DNA of 45,845 nt from Armatimonadota bacterium. GTDB lineage: Bacteria; Armatimonadota; Fimbriimonadia; Fimbriimonadales; GBS-DC. Positions 15,535-23,586 of this stretch are shown in pieces (the stretch's first letter is position 1; each line of letters starts with the position of its first letter). The notes under the pieces were generated by a model. The model made no database searches. It was given only the letters and a program-made list of their open reading frames with translations, and was not told the origin of the DNA. Both the position numbers and the translations under genes were made by a program. Where the stretch lies: positions 1 through 45,845 of the forward strand of contig JABWCR010000024.1 of the NCBI GenBank assembly GCA_013359125.1, in the 5' to 3' direction.

Positions 15535-16877
15535 TCCGTCAAAAACGTCTTCACAGCCTCGGCCAGCGTCCGAAACCCCATCAGCTCGATCCCCAACTTC
15601 CCTGCGCGCTGATAGTTGCCCCTGGGCATCGCCGCCTGCTCAAAACCCAAACGCGCCGCCTCCTTCAGCCTCGGCTCCGCGCTATTGATCGACCGAACTT
15701 CGCCCGCCAACCCCAACTCGCCCATGGCAACCAACCCTTGCGGCAACGGCCGGTCCCGCATCGACGATGCTGCCGCCAGCGCGATCGCCAGATCTGCCGC
15801 CGGTTCCTGAATCTTTACGCCGCCCGCCACGTTCACAAACACGTCCTGAGCGCCCATCCTCAACCCCAACCGCTTCTCTAACACGGCCAGCACAAGGCTC
15901 ACTCGATCATAGCTGAGACCCGAAACCACCCTTCGCGGCGAATTGAGAAACGAGGGCGTCGTCAATGCCTGAACCTCCGTCAATAAGCACCGACTGCCCA
16001 CCAAAGTCGGAAAAATAATCGAACCCGGCGCCGACGTCGCCCGCTCCGCCAACAGCGCCGACGATGGATTATCGACCGGCGTCAACCCTTTATCCGACAT
16101 CTCGAACACGCCCAGCTCGTTCGTCGGACCAAAACGATTCTTCACAGCGCGCAAAGCCCGAATCGCGCCCGAGCCCTCGCCCTCAAAATAGAGCACGGTA
16201 TCCACCAGATGCTCCAGCGCCTTCGGTCCCGCCACCAAACCCTCTTTGGTAACATGCCCGACCAAGAACAGCGCGACGCCGTGCTCCTTCGCCGTCTGGT
16301 GGAGCATCGCCGCGCACGCCCGCACCTGCGCGATCGAACCCGGAGCCGAATCGAGCGCCTCCGTATGAACGGTCTGAATCGAATCGACCACGACCATCCT
16401 GGGTGCTCTCCCAGCCATTAGCGAGCAGATCGCCTCAGCGTTCGTCTCGGTCGATAGCAGCAAAGAATCGCATTGCGCCGCGCCGATCCGCTCGGCCCGC
16501 ATTCGCACCTGGCGAGGCGATTCTTCGCCCGATACATAAAGCGTTTCGCCATCTTGCGCCGCTTTGCTCGCAATCTGCAACAGCAGCGTGCTCTTGCCGA
16601 TCCCCGGCTCTCCACCGATCAGCGTAACCGATCCGACCACTATCCCCCCGCCTACGGCCTGATCGAACTCGGCGATACCGCTGCTAAACCGCATGTCCAA
16701 AGTCTCATCGACAGATGTAATCGGAAAGGAAACAGCGGCAGACACAGGCTTGCGATCGACCACAGCGATCTCTTCGGTCAGGGTGTTCCATTCGCCGCAT
16801 CCGGGGCACTTGCCCATCCACTTAGGCTGCGAGTGGCCGCAAGACGAACAGACATAGCGAGAAGACGTTTTGGGCAC
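15531..16877 (-). CDS. radA: DNA repair protein RadA
   Basis: 448 residues. Zinc finger C10-x2-C13...C24-x2-C27, Walker A GGEPGIGKST (Lys95), the RadA-specific KNRFG motif followed by PTNELGVF, and a C-terminal Lon-protease-like domain (about 290-448). It is a hexameric helicase-like ATPase that extends recombination intermediates. The start is the GTG at 16877, because a TATAAT box ends exactly 7 nt upstream. All key motifs are intact. Confidence 0.95.
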   Translation of the reverse strand: MPKTSSRYVCSSCGHSQPKWMGKCPGCGEWNTLTEEIAVVDRKPVSAAVSFPITSVDETLDMRFSSGIAEFDQAVGGGIVVGSVTLIGGEPGIGKSTLLLQIASKAAQDGETLYVSGEESPRQVRMRAERIGAAQCDSLLLSTETNAEAICSLMAGRAPRMVVVDSIQTVHTEALDSAPGSIAQVRACAAMLHQTAKEHGVALFLVGHVTKEGLVAGPKALEHLVDTVLYFEGEGSGAIRALRAVKNRFGPTNELGVFEMSDKGLTPVDNPSSALLAERATSAPGSIIFPTLVGSRCLLTEVQALTTPSFLNSPRRVVSGLSYDRVSLVLAVLEKRLGLRMGAQDVFVNVAGGVKIQEPAADLAIALAAASSMRDRPLPQGLVAMGELGLAGEVRSINSAEPRLKEAARLGFEQAAMPRGNYQRAGKLGIELMGFRTLAEAVKTFLTD

Positions 16878-16884
16878 AGAGGGG

Positions 16885-16890
16885 ATTATA
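16885..16890 (-). promoter_or_regulatory. -10 box TATAAT of radA
   Basis: AGCTATAAT on the minus strand ends 7 nt before the GTG start at 16877, a predicted leaderless promoter. It lies directly behind the terminator of the preceding minus-strand gene. Confidence 0.7.
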
Positions 16891-16894
16891 GCTT

Positions 16895-16925
16895 AAAATT
16901 GGCGGGGCGCTTTAAGCCCCGCCAA
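16895..16925 (-). terminator. intrinsic terminator of the exported-protein gene at 16937-18118
   Basis: A 10-bp stem TTGGCGGGGC/GCCCCGCCAA (arms 16916-16925 and 16899-16908) is followed on the minus strand by TTTT. It ends only a few bases before the radA -10 box. Confidence 0.85.
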
Positions 16926-16936
16926 TGTAACATCAG

Positions 16937-18118
16937 TTACTCGGACGCACCGAAGTTGGTCAGAACGACTGCTAGGTCAATGTCGTCGATAACGCCGTCG
17001 CCGTTCACGTCGCCCCAGATAATCTCAGCGCTGCCGAACAGGAAGTCGCACAGCGTGACGCTGCCCGAAACGGCAAACGAAACGCCCAGACCGTTGTCCA
17101 TGCGCCGAATGTTCAGACCGGTAACGGTCGCCAGGTCGACAGGCAGCGTCATCAGGCCCTGCTCGTCCACATACGAATCGTATCGTGTCGTGAAACCGGC
17201 AGTCACGTACTCGGCCTGCACCATGTTCTTGCGCATGCCTTCCTCAACGCCGTCGTTGTCCTGGTCAAAGCCAGCGATGAACGGATCGATGGGCTGAGCG
17301 CGCTCGGCCAAGGCGGAGTGATCCAACTGAAGGACCACATTGTGCGTGCCGCGCAGCGCGTAGGCAAAGCTACCGACCATCGACGTGGTGAAGGTGAACG
17401 CGCCGGCAGGAGTCTGGCGGCGGAAGGTGCAGCGACCAGGCTCTAAATGGACGTTGCCAGGGGTGCCGTTCGAAATGATCCAGCCTGCGCCAACGATCGA
17501 GTTTAGTTCCATCAGGAAGCCCTTGGTAAGCGGCAAAGGAACGTCGCCATTGGTTGGCGGCACCGGCACTGTAACGTACAGAATGTCGCCGGCAGCGGCA
17601 GGACCAAGGTTCAGAACGCCGCTTTCCCAAAGCACTACGCTGCTGACGAACGGGTCGTCGGCAGAGGTGCCGTTCCAATTGCGCAGTCTCAGATTGATCG
17701 CTACATTGCCGACAGCAACAGGAGCAAACAACAGCACGTCCACTTCGTAAACGCATGCCACGGGCGACGTAACGCTCCAAGGTCCAAAGTACGCGCGACC
17801 GGTGCCGGCCGCGTTCAGACCCCCGGCCAACTGACCATGATCGCCCCAGGCAGTCGTGGCCCAGTTGGTGTCCGCAAAGTAGGTGAACGAATAGGTGCCA
17901 TCGTCCGCCTGCTTCCAGATTGTGCTGTTGCTAAAAAGAACTGGGGGCCGCAGATCGCCCTGAATGCCGGCGTTCGGCGACAGGTTGATGCGACGAATGT
18001 TGATCTGATCCTTGTTCAAGGTAACGACTTCAGGCGCAATCTCCTGGATCTGGCTGAAGGCCGTACCTACGAGACCGACCAAGGCTGCGCTGACCATCAA
18101 GCTAAATCGAGCTTTCAT
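16937..18118 (-). CDS. exported protein with single dockerin-like EF-hand (paralogue A)
   Basis: 393 residues. A signal peptide (MVSAALVGLVGTAFSQ) is followed by a long beta-rich body without known catalytic motifs, containing AYFGPWSV, ACVYEVDVLLFAP, GAGWIISNGTPGNV and RGTHNVVLQLDHS. Then FDQDNDGVEEG, a calcium-loop-like motif, and at the end one EF-hand loop (GDVNGDGVIDDIDLAVVLTNF) with the tail GASE. It is a tandem paralogue of the gene at 18337-19524. The function is unknown; it is probably a secreted or surface structural or binding protein. The start is supported by a strong Shine-Dalgarno AAAGGAGG. Confidence 0.8.
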   Translation of the reverse strand: MKARFSLMVSAALVGLVGTAFSQIQEIAPEVVTLNKDQINIRRINLSPNAGIQGDLRPPVLFSNSTIWKQADDGTYSFTYFADTNWATTAWGDHGQLAGGLNAAGTGRAYFGPWSVTSPVACVYEVDVLLFAPVAVGNVAINLRLRNWNGTSADDPFVSSVVLWESGVLNLGPAAAGDILYVTVPVPPTNGDVPLPLTKGFLMELNSIVGAGWIISNGTPGNVHLEPGRCTFRRQTPAGAFTFTTSMVGSFAYALRGTHNVVLQLDHSALAERAQPIDPFIAGFDQDNDGVEEGMRKNMVQAEYVTAGFTTRYDSYVDEQGLMTLPVDLATVTGLNIRRMDNGLGVSFAVSGSVTLCDFLFGSAEIIWGDVNGDGVIDDIDLAVVLTNFGASE

Positions 18119-18203
18119 TAACGGTTACCCTCCTTTGGGCAATGTTTTTGGTGAGGCAAGCCACCTTACGCTCGGCATGCCCCTACTCTTGCCCCATATT
18201 ATA
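18119..18203 (-). promoter_or_regulatory. promoter (TATAAT) and leader of paralogue A
   Basis: TATAAT on the minus strand at 18198-18203 starts a leader of about 75 nt. It contains GGGGCAAG...CTTGCCTC, which could pair, and ends with CCCAAAGGAGGGTAACCGTT before the ATG. The last 20 or so bases are identical to the leader of paralogue B. Confidence 0.6.
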
Positions 18204-18277
18204 CAACAGATTCCAGCCCCGTGCAAAGTTCCACCGAGAAAAACTCGCTAAATCTGCCAGAAAGCGCCAAGAACCTG

Positions 18278-18312
18278 ACAAAAAGGGCAGAGACCATGCG
18301 GCCCCTGCCCTT
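18278..18312 (-). terminator. intrinsic terminator of paralogue B
   Basis: On the minus strand the stem AAGGGCAG...CTGCCCTT (arms 18305-18312 and 18283-18290) is followed by a T-rich run. It lies 24 nt after the stop of the gene at 18337-19524, so the two paralogues are separate transcription units. Confidence 0.85.
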
Positions 18313-18336
18313 CGCTGAGTTTGATCGAAGAACGAC

Positions 18337-19524
18337 TTACTCGGACGCGCCGAAGTTGGTCAAGACCACAGCAAGGTCGGTGTCGTCAACGATGCCGTCG
18401 CCGTTCACGTCGCCCCAGATAATCTCGGCAGCGCCGAACAGGAAGTCGCACAGCGTGGCGCTGCCCGAAACGGCAAACGAAACGCCCAGACCGTTGTCCA
18501 TGCGTCGCAGCGTCAGGCCGGTAACGGCGGCCGTATTGACAGGCAGCGTTACGACGCCCTGCTGATCCACATACGAATCGTAGCGAGTCGTGAAACCAGC
18601 GGTCGTGTAATCGACGGAGATTGTGTTCTTTCGCCAGCCTTCCTCAACGCCGTCGTTGTCCTGGTCGAAACCAAGCAACATCGGGTCGCCAGGCTGAGAA
18701 CGAGGCGCCAGACCCGAATGATCGAGCTGGATGACCACGTTGTGCGTGCCGCGTACGCCCCAGGCCAGGTTTCCGATCATCGAGGTGCCCCAGACGTAAT
18801 CAAAACCGTCGGCCTGTCGAGTGAAGCCCGACATGCCCGGCTCCGACCAAACGTTGCCAGGAAGCGCGTTGGAAATGATCCAACCGGCGCCGACCAACTG
18901 TCGAACCTCAAGGAAGACGCCCTTGCCCATTACCAATGGGTTGCCAAGGCCGTCCGCATCGACGGGAATCGAAACGTACAGGATATCGCCAGCCGCCACA
19001 GGGCCGAGATTCAGAGAACCGCTCGTCCACAACAACGGCTGGTTGGCAAACGGATTGCTGCCGAAGGTGCCGTTAAAGTTGCGGAGACCCACTTCCAACT
19101 GAGCGTTCGCATTGGCCGCAGGCGCAAACAGCAGGATATCGACCTGATAGACGCAGGCATTCGGATCCACATTGTTGTCGTTCCATGGGCCATAGTAAGC
19201 AGGACCGGTCAAAGCGGCATTGCGACCGCCGGCCATCATGCCCTGGTCGCCCCAGAACGAAGTAACGAAGTTGCCCTCGCCAAAAAACTGGAACGAGTAG
19301 GTGCCGTCGTTGCCGTAGCGCAAAATCTGCGATTGGCCGAACAGCATAGGCGGCTCGATCGTGCCCTGAACACGGGCGTTTGCCGCCAAGTTGATGCGGC
19401 GGAGATTGATTTGATCCTTGGGGAGTACGACGGTGGTCGGCTCGATCGTCTTCATCTGACTGAAAGCCGTACCAATCAGGCCGACAAGCGCGGCGCTGAC
19501 TAAAACGCCAAAACGTGCGTTCAT
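18337..19524 (-). CDS. exported protein with single dockerin-like EF-hand (paralogue B)
   Basis: 395 residues, colinear with the gene at 16937-18118: signal peptide (VSAALVGLIGTAFSQ), then the shared blocks KDQIN-RRINL, AYYGPW, ACVYQVDILLFAP, GAGWIISNALPGNV, RGTHNVVIQLDHS and FDQDNDGVEEG, and the same ending GDVNGDGIVDDTDLAVVLTNF-GASE. The final 190 or so nt of the two genes are nearly identical, with at least one block of about 46 identical bases, while the middle parts have diverged more. The function is unknown. A strong Shine-Dalgarno (AAAGGAGG) precedes the ATG at 19524. Confidence 0.8.
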   Translation of the reverse strand: MNARFGVLVSAALVGLIGTAFSQMKTIEPTTVVLPKDQINLRRINLAANARVQGTIEPPMLFGQSQILRYGNDGTYSFQFFGEGNFVTSFWGDQGMMAGGRNAALTGPAYYGPWNDNNVDPNACVYQVDILLFAPAANANAQLEVGLRNFNGTFGSNPFANQPLLWTSGSLNLGPVAAGDILYVSIPVDADGLGNPLVMGKGVFLEVRQLVGAGWIISNALPGNVWSEPGMSGFTRQADGFDYVWGTSMIGNLAWGVRGTHNVVIQLDHSGLAPRSQPGDPMLLGFDQDNDGVEEGWRKNTISVDYTTAGFTTRYDSYVDQQGVVTLPVNTAAVTGLTLRRMDNGLGVSFAVSGSATLCDFLFGAAEIIWGDVNGDGIVDDTDLAVVLTNFGASE

Positions 19525-19599
19525 AAACGGTTACCCTCCTTTGGGCATTGGGTTTTCCCGTCGACAACCGTTGCCAACGGGTCTTTGACAAACAGTATA
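19525..19599 (-). promoter_or_regulatory. promoter (TATACT) and leader of paralogue B
   Basis: TGTATACT on the minus strand (box at 19594-19599) precedes a leader of about 65 nt with a possible CCCGTTG...ACGGG hairpin and the same CCCAAAGGAGGGTAACCGTT end as paralogue A. Confidence 0.6.
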
Positions 19600-19653
19600 C
19601 ACCAGAATCGCCCGAACCGTACCGCTTCTTCTGTAATTTCGCGGGAATGTGGG

Positions 19654-19659
19654 TAAACT
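19654..19659 (+). promoter_or_regulatory. -10 box TAAACT of folB-ubiX
   Basis: GGGTAAACT ends 6 nt before the ATG at 19666, a predicted leaderless promoter. Confidence 0.65.
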
Positions 19660-19665
19660 CGCACC

Positions 19666-20019
19666 ATGCGCCTTAGCCTCAATGGGCTACATCTCGAAGC
19701 CAACCACGGCGCGTCCGAGGTCGAGAGAGAATCCTCCCGACCGTTTCTGCTCGACATCGAACTCGAACTGCCCGACGATTGCGGCTCGCTCGACAATCTA
19801 AGCAACACGGTCGATTACGCGCAAGTCGCCAGCCTCGCGATAACCGTCTGCTCAAGCCCGGCTCGAAACCTCATCGAAACGGTCGCCAAATCCACCGCTC
19901 GCGCAATTCTCGACCAGTTCGAGCCTGTAGAATCGGTTACAATCCGCCTCAGCAAGCTCAACCCGCCAATGGACGCCCAGTGCGACGCGGCCACTGTCGA
20001 ATACACTCTCAAACGATGA
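19666..20019 (+). CDS. folB: dihydroneopterin aldolase
   Basis: 117 residues, normal for FolB, which makes 6-hydroxymethyl-dihydropterin in folate synthesis. Visible motifs are LNGLHLEANHGAS-x-VE at the N-terminus (active-site Glu and the pterin pocket), FLLDIELEL, DNLSNTVDYAQV, NLIETVAKSTARAIL and VTIRLSKLNPPM, all typical of the family. The Tyr in VDYAQV belongs to the pterin-binding set, and the Lys of RLSKLNPP is the usual catalytic Lys. The gene overlaps ubiX by ATGA at 20016-20019. Confidence 0.9.
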   Translation: MRLSLNGLHLEANHGASEVERESSRPFLLDIELELPDDCGSLDNLSNTVDYAQVASLAITVCSSPARNLIETVAKSTARAILDQFEPVESVTIRLSKLNPPMDAQCDAATVEYTLKR

Positions 20020-20609
20020 AAACTGGCAAAATTGTGGTCGGAATCACAGGAGCGAGCGGCGCGATCTACGCCGTTCGTTTCATAGCGCAAGCGTCGGCCA
20101 TCTACCAGCAAGTCTTCTTAACCTACAGCCCTCAAGCCCTCCAAGCGCTTCAAGTCGAAATGGGTTTCGATGGCAACGAAAGCCATCTTCCGACCTTCCT
20201 CGCGCCAGGAAACGAAGACCGCTTGAAAATCATGGATCGCACCGACTACTTCGTCCCACCCGCCAGCGGCTCCTTCCGCCACGACGGCATGGTGGTCGTG
20301 CCCTGCTCCATGGGCGCGCTCGGCCGCATCGCCAACGGCGTCTCCGACGACCTGATGACCCGCGCCGCCGACGTCTGCCTGAAAGAACGGCGCAAACTGA
20401 TCCTCATCGTGCGCGAAACCCCCTTCAACCTGGTCCATCTGCGCAACATGGTCGCCGCTGCCGAAGCAGGCGCCCAAATCCTCCCCGCCAACCCATCCTT
20501 CTACAATCGCCCCGCCACCATCGAAGAACTGGTCGACACCGTGGTCGCCCGCATCCTCCAAAACTTGGGCCAAGATCAAAACCTGGTGCCTGAATGGGGC
20601 GTTACCTAG
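20016..20609 (+). CDS. ubiX: flavin prenyltransferase UbiX
   Basis: 197 residues. The N-terminus (KIVVGITGASGAIYAVRF) is the FMN-binding UbiX signature; also visible are SGSFRHDGMVVVPCSMGALGRIANG, DLMTRAADVCLKERRKLILIVRETPFN and LRNMVAAAEAGAQILPANPSFY, all diagnostic. It makes prenylated FMN for UbiD-type decarboxylases. No ubiD is in this window. It is translationally coupled to folB through a 4-nt overlap. Its end overlaps the convergent glycosyltransferase gene by 8 nt. Confidence 0.95.
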   Translation: MKTGKIVVGITGASGAIYAVRFIAQASAIYQQVFLTYSPQALQALQVEMGFDGNESHLPTFLAPGNEDRLKIMDRTDYFVPPASGSFRHDGMVVVPCSMGALGRIANGVSDDLMTRAADVCLKERRKLILIVRETPFNLVHLRNMVAAAEAGAQILPANPSFYNRPATIEELVDTVVARILQNLGQDQNLVPEWGVT

Positions 20610-21543
20610 TCGCAACCCGGCGATAGAGTTCCGCCACAATCTTGGCTGCCGCCTCCCACGTGTACCGCTTGGAACGCTCAAGCCCCTTTTTCCTTAACTC
20701 TTCTCTTCTATCTCCAATTCCACAAATAGCGTCCGCCCATGCTTGAGGGTCGTCCGGCGGAAGCAAGATCGCTGCATCGCCCAACACCTCGGGCAGCGAT
20801 GAGGCGTTCGACGCGATCACAGGCGCCCCGCACGCCATCGCCTCCGCCGGCGTCAACCCAAAACCTTCATACAGAGACGGATGCAACACCGCCGTCGCAT
20901 GGCTATAAGCCGCAGGCAAATCCTCGTCCGCGATCTGCATCTCATGCCCAGCCCCGCTCAAGATCAATCGCGGCGCATCGCCCAGCATCGAAACCGCCTC
21001 TCGCGCAAGCCCCCAGTTCTTGCGCAGAATGTTCGATCCGACTCCCAAAAAGTACTCGCCTTCAATAACCCTCTCTCGGCTCGGCGCGAACCGCGCATCG
21101 ATCCCATTGTAAGCGACCGCAACCTTCTCCTCGACAATCCCCATCCGCTGAACGATCTCGCGCCTCGAAAACTCGGAAACCGTCAGCACCATCTCTGCCC
21201 TTTCACAAGACTTCGGCACAAGGCGCGACAGCAAGAACCGATCCTTGGGCGAAAACCAGCCGGGATTCGCCAAAAAACTCACATCGTGCACCGTGGTAAC
21301 CACAGGCGTCCGAAAAAAAGGCGACACCGTGTACTGAACGTGCGCAACGTCCGCCTTCGCCCGCTTGGCCGCCAGCGGCAACCCCAATAAACTCCAAACC
21401 CTGCCCGGCAACCGGCCATTGTCCAACAAAATCAATTCGATTCCCGGCTCTTGTCGCAATGCGCCGACCAACCCGGCCCAATACGAACGATTCGACGACG
21501 CCCGCTCGCGCAATGGCCGCGCATCGATGGCAATCCGAATCAC
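20602..21543 (-). CDS. family 4-type glycosyltransferase
   Basis: 313 residues from the GTG at 21543, which forms GTGA with the upstream rsmG stop; the longer open frame starting at 21579 lies inside rsmG and is less likely. It has a GT-B fold: the N-terminal half contains [20 protein letters not shown] and [13 protein letters not shown]; the C-terminal half has [14 protein letters not shown], the [14 protein letters not shown] motif (E-x7-E) and [17 protein letters not shown]. It transfers a sugar from a nucleotide donor, probably in cell-surface polysaccharide synthesis. The acceptor is unknown. Confidence 0.85.
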   Translation of the reverse strand: MIRIAIDARPLRERASSNRSYWAGLVGALRQEPGIELILLDNGRLPGRVWSLLGLPLAAKRAKADVAHVQYTVSPFFRTPVVTTVHDVSFLANPGWFSPKDRFLLSRLVPKSCERAEMVLTVSEFSRREIVQRMGIVEEKVAVAYNGIDARFAPSRERVIEGEYFLGVGSNILRKNWGLAREAVSMLGDAPRLILSGAGHEMQIADEDLPAAYSHATAVLHPSLYEGFGLTPAEAMACGAPVIASNASSLPEVLGDAAILLPPDDPQAWADAICGIGDRREELRKKGLERSKRYTWEAAAKIVAELYRRVATR

Positions 21544-22139
21544 ACCGCCCCCAACGGCGATCGCTCCATCGCCGCCCATCGCCGCGGATACTTGGAATCG
21601 GTCGCTCCAATCTTCAAAAACCTAACCAGTTCGTCGTCCAACCGCGACAACTCGCCCTTCAGCGGCTCCCTTATTCCTTCGGGCAACCCCCTATCCCGAT
21701 TGTGCAAAATCGCAACCCCGCCGACCTTCAACAATGGCGCCGCCAATTCCAGCGCGATCGGCAAGGGCGCCAATGCCCGCGCAACCGCCAACTCATACCG
21801 CTCGCGATGCGCAACATCGCGCCCCAACTCTTCCGCCCGACCGCATACCGCGCTCGCATTCAAACCCAGCTCATCCACCACCGAGCGAAGAAAATCGCAC
21901 CGCTTCGCCCGACTCTCCAACAAAACCCACTCAATCTCCGGCCGTGCAATGGCCAAGGGAATCCCCGGCAGGCCAGCCCCCGATCCAATGTCGATAGCCA
22001 AGCGCGCCCCTTCGGGAATGTGCGCGACAACCCGCAACGAATCCTCTATGTGCCGCACCAAGGCCTCCTCGCGCGGCACCGCGGTCAGGTTCATCGTCTC
22101 GTTCGCCGCATACAGCATGTCTAAAAATCGCTCGTGCAC
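21540..22139 (-). CDS. rsmG: 16S rRNA m7G527 methyltransferase RsmG
   Basis: 199 residues. The N-terminus (YAANETMNLTAV and REEALVRHIEDSLR) and the SAM site AIDIGSGAGLPGIPLAIARP are diagnostic of GidB/RsmG, as is LLESRAKRCDFLR. The start is the GTG at 22139: a TACTCT box ends 6 nt before it. It methylates the 530 loop region of 16S rRNA. The downstream glycosyltransferase gene overlaps its stop by 4 nt. Confidence 0.93.
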   Translation of the reverse strand: MHERFLDMLYAANETMNLTAVPREEALVRHIEDSLRVVAHIPEGARLAIDIGSGAGLPGIPLAIARPEIEWVLLESRAKRCDFLRSVVDELGLNASAVCGRAEELGRDVAHRERYELAVARALAPLPIALELAAPLLKVGGVAILHNRDRGLPEGIREPLKGELSRLDDELVRFLKIGATDSKYPRRWAAMERSPLGAV

Positions 22140-22145
22140 AACCGT

Positions 22146-22151
22146 AGAGTA
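22146..22151 (-). promoter_or_regulatory. -10 box TACTCT of rsmG
   Basis: CGGTACTCT on the minus strand ends 6 nt before the GTG at 22139, a predicted leaderless promoter in the 50-nt gap to the divergent carbonic anhydrase gene. Confidence 0.55.
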
Positions 22152-22189
22152 CCGCAGGGTAGGACGCCAGTTCGACGAAAAGTAAACCC

Positions 22190-22780
22190 GTGCTCACAGC
22201 CCAACAAGCCTTGGATCGTCTGTTAGAAGGCAACCAGCGATTCGCCCTGAACCTGGGCGCTCGGGCTGGCGCTTTCTGTGCCGCTCGTAGAGAACAGTTG
22301 CTAAACGAACAGAAGCCGTTCGCAATCGTGCTCGGCTGCTCCGATTCCCGCGTGCCGGCCGAAATCGTCTTCGACCAAGGCCTAGGCGATCTCTTCGTCA
22401 TCCGCATCGCCGGCAACATCGTCCAACCCTCTCAAATCGGCAGCGTCGAGTTCGCGGCCCACATGTTCGGCGTCCGCCTGGCCGTCGTCCTGGGGCACAC
22501 TCAATGCGGCGCCGTGCAAGCTGCGCTGGATGCCGCCAAAGACAACGCTCCGGCGCTATCGCCCAACATCGAAACCATCGTTGATCGCATTCGCCCGGCT
22601 ATCCGACACTTAGCGGATGCCGATCTGGACGAAGCCGTCAAAGCCAACGTCCGCCACTCGGTCGATCAACTGCGCAACGGATCTTCAATCCTACTGAACC
22701 TGCAGGAGAACGACGGCCTCTTAATAGTCGGCGCCGTCTACTCGCTCGAAACCGGATACGTCGAAATCATCGACCCTTAA
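22190..22780 (+). CDS. beta-class carbonic anhydrase
   Basis: 196 residues. Zinc ligands Cys50 (GCSDSR, with the Asp52-Arg54 dyad), His103 and Cys106 (GHTQCGAV) are intact, and LLEGNQRFA at the N-terminus is typical. It interconverts CO2 and bicarbonate. The start is taken as the GTG at 22190, where the protein-family N-terminus begins. Unlike many neighbours, no -10 box lies 6-7 nt upstream (an AGTAAACC sequence is too close), so the start is less certain. The stop overlaps the next, convergent gene by 4 bp. Confidence 0.92.
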   Translation: MLTAQQALDRLLEGNQRFALNLGARAGAFCAARREQLLNEQKPFAIVLGCSDSRVPAEIVFDQGLGDLFVIRIAGNIVQPSQIGSVEFAAHMFGVRLAVVLGHTQCGAVQAALDAAKDNAPALSPNIETIVDRIRPAIRHLADADLDEAVKANVRHSVDQLRNGSSILLNLQENDGLLIVGAVYSLETGYVEIIDP

Positions 22781-23550
22781 CCAGCGAAAACCTCGGCCAA
22801 GAATGAGGTCAGATGCTCCCAGGATCGCCGATCAGCCGTCGCATTGTACGCATTGCCGCTCGCAACGTTGTTCCCGGCAAACGGATTGGTAAAACTGTGC
22901 ACCGCGCCGCTGTACGCGATAAACTGGTAATCGACCTTCGCCTCTTTGAACTCCTTGAGCATGGCGTTCAATTGACTGTCCGGCACCAACGGATCGTCCG
23001 CGCCGTGCGAAATCACAACCTTAGCCTTAATCCGTTTCGTGCCTTCCGCGTCCAGCGTCGGGCTGCCGTGAAAGCTGACCGCCCCGCGAATATCCGCGCC
23101 CGTCCTGGCCAGCTCGACCGCCGCCGTGCCGCCAAAACAGTAGCCGATCACGACGATCTTGTTCGCATCCACTTTCGGGTGCTTCTTCAAAGCGTCTAAC
23201 GCGGCCGTCAAACGCTTGCGAAACAGCGGCATATCGCCTCGATACTTGGCCGACTCGCGCATCGACCCGGCCGTGTCGGTCGGGCGCACGCCCTTGCCAT
23301 AAATATCGCCCGCAAGCGCCACATAGCCCATTCCGGCCAGCTGCTTGGCCCGATTGCGCTCGTAATCGTCGATCGAGTTCCAATCGTGAATGATCAGCAC
23401 GCCGGGGCGTTTGCCAAGCGCGTGATCGTCGTAGGCGATGTAGCCCTCCATCGGGCTGTCGCCTTCTTTATACTCGTAGGGCTCGGCCACCACGTGCGCT
23501 GAGGCGACGGTAAACATCGACAGAGCGAGCAACGCAACTAAGGTGTTCAT
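22777..23550 (-). CDS. exported dienelactone hydrolase family protein
   Basis: 257 residues from the ATG at 23550 (TAGAAT box 7 nt upstream; the open frame to 23634 runs across the divergent promoter and is rejected). A signal peptide (VALLALSMFTVASA) precedes an alpha/beta-hydrolase fold. The catalytic triad is visible as Cys138 in GYCFGG, Asp185/186 in HGADDPLVP and His218 in GAVHSF. HDWNSIDDYERNRA is the usual oxyanion region. True dienelactone hydrolases are cytoplasmic; this exported form probably has another ester substrate. Confidence 0.87.
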   Translation of the reverse strand: MNTLVALLALSMFTVASAHVVAEPYEYKEGDSPMEGYIAYDDHALGKRPGVLIIHDWNSIDDYERNRAKQLAGMGYVALAGDIYGKGVRPTDTAGSMRESAKYRGDMPLFRKRLTAALDALKKHPKVDANKIVVIGYCFGGTAAVELARTGADIRGAVSFHGSPTLDAEGTKRIKAKVVISHGADDPLVPDSQLNAMLKEFKEAKVDYQFIAYSGAVHSFTNPFAGNNVASGNAYNATADRRSWEHLTSFLAEVFAG

Positions 23551-23557
23551 GCCCGCA

Positions 23558-23563
23558 ATTCTA
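23558..23563 (-). promoter_or_regulatory. -10 box TAGAAT of the dienelactone-hydrolase gene
   Basis: GGGTAGAAT on the minus strand ends 7 nt before the ATG at 23550. It is only 10 bp from the divergent -10 box at 23574-23579. Confidence 0.65.
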
Positions 23564-23573
23564 CCCGTCCGAG

Positions 23574-23579
23574 TAAAAT
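23574..23579 (+). promoter_or_regulatory. -10 box TAAAAT of the metallo-hydrolase gene
   Basis: GAGTAAAAT ends 7 nt before the ATG at 23587, forming a back-to-back pair with the minus-strand box in a 36-nt gap between start codons. Confidence 0.65.
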
Positions 23580-23586
23580 CATCCCT

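Noticed and set aside
18119-18203. Known riboswitch in the paralogue A leader
   Set aside because: The GGCAAG/CTTGCC pairing is weak, and no conserved core of a known riboswitch class is recognisable.
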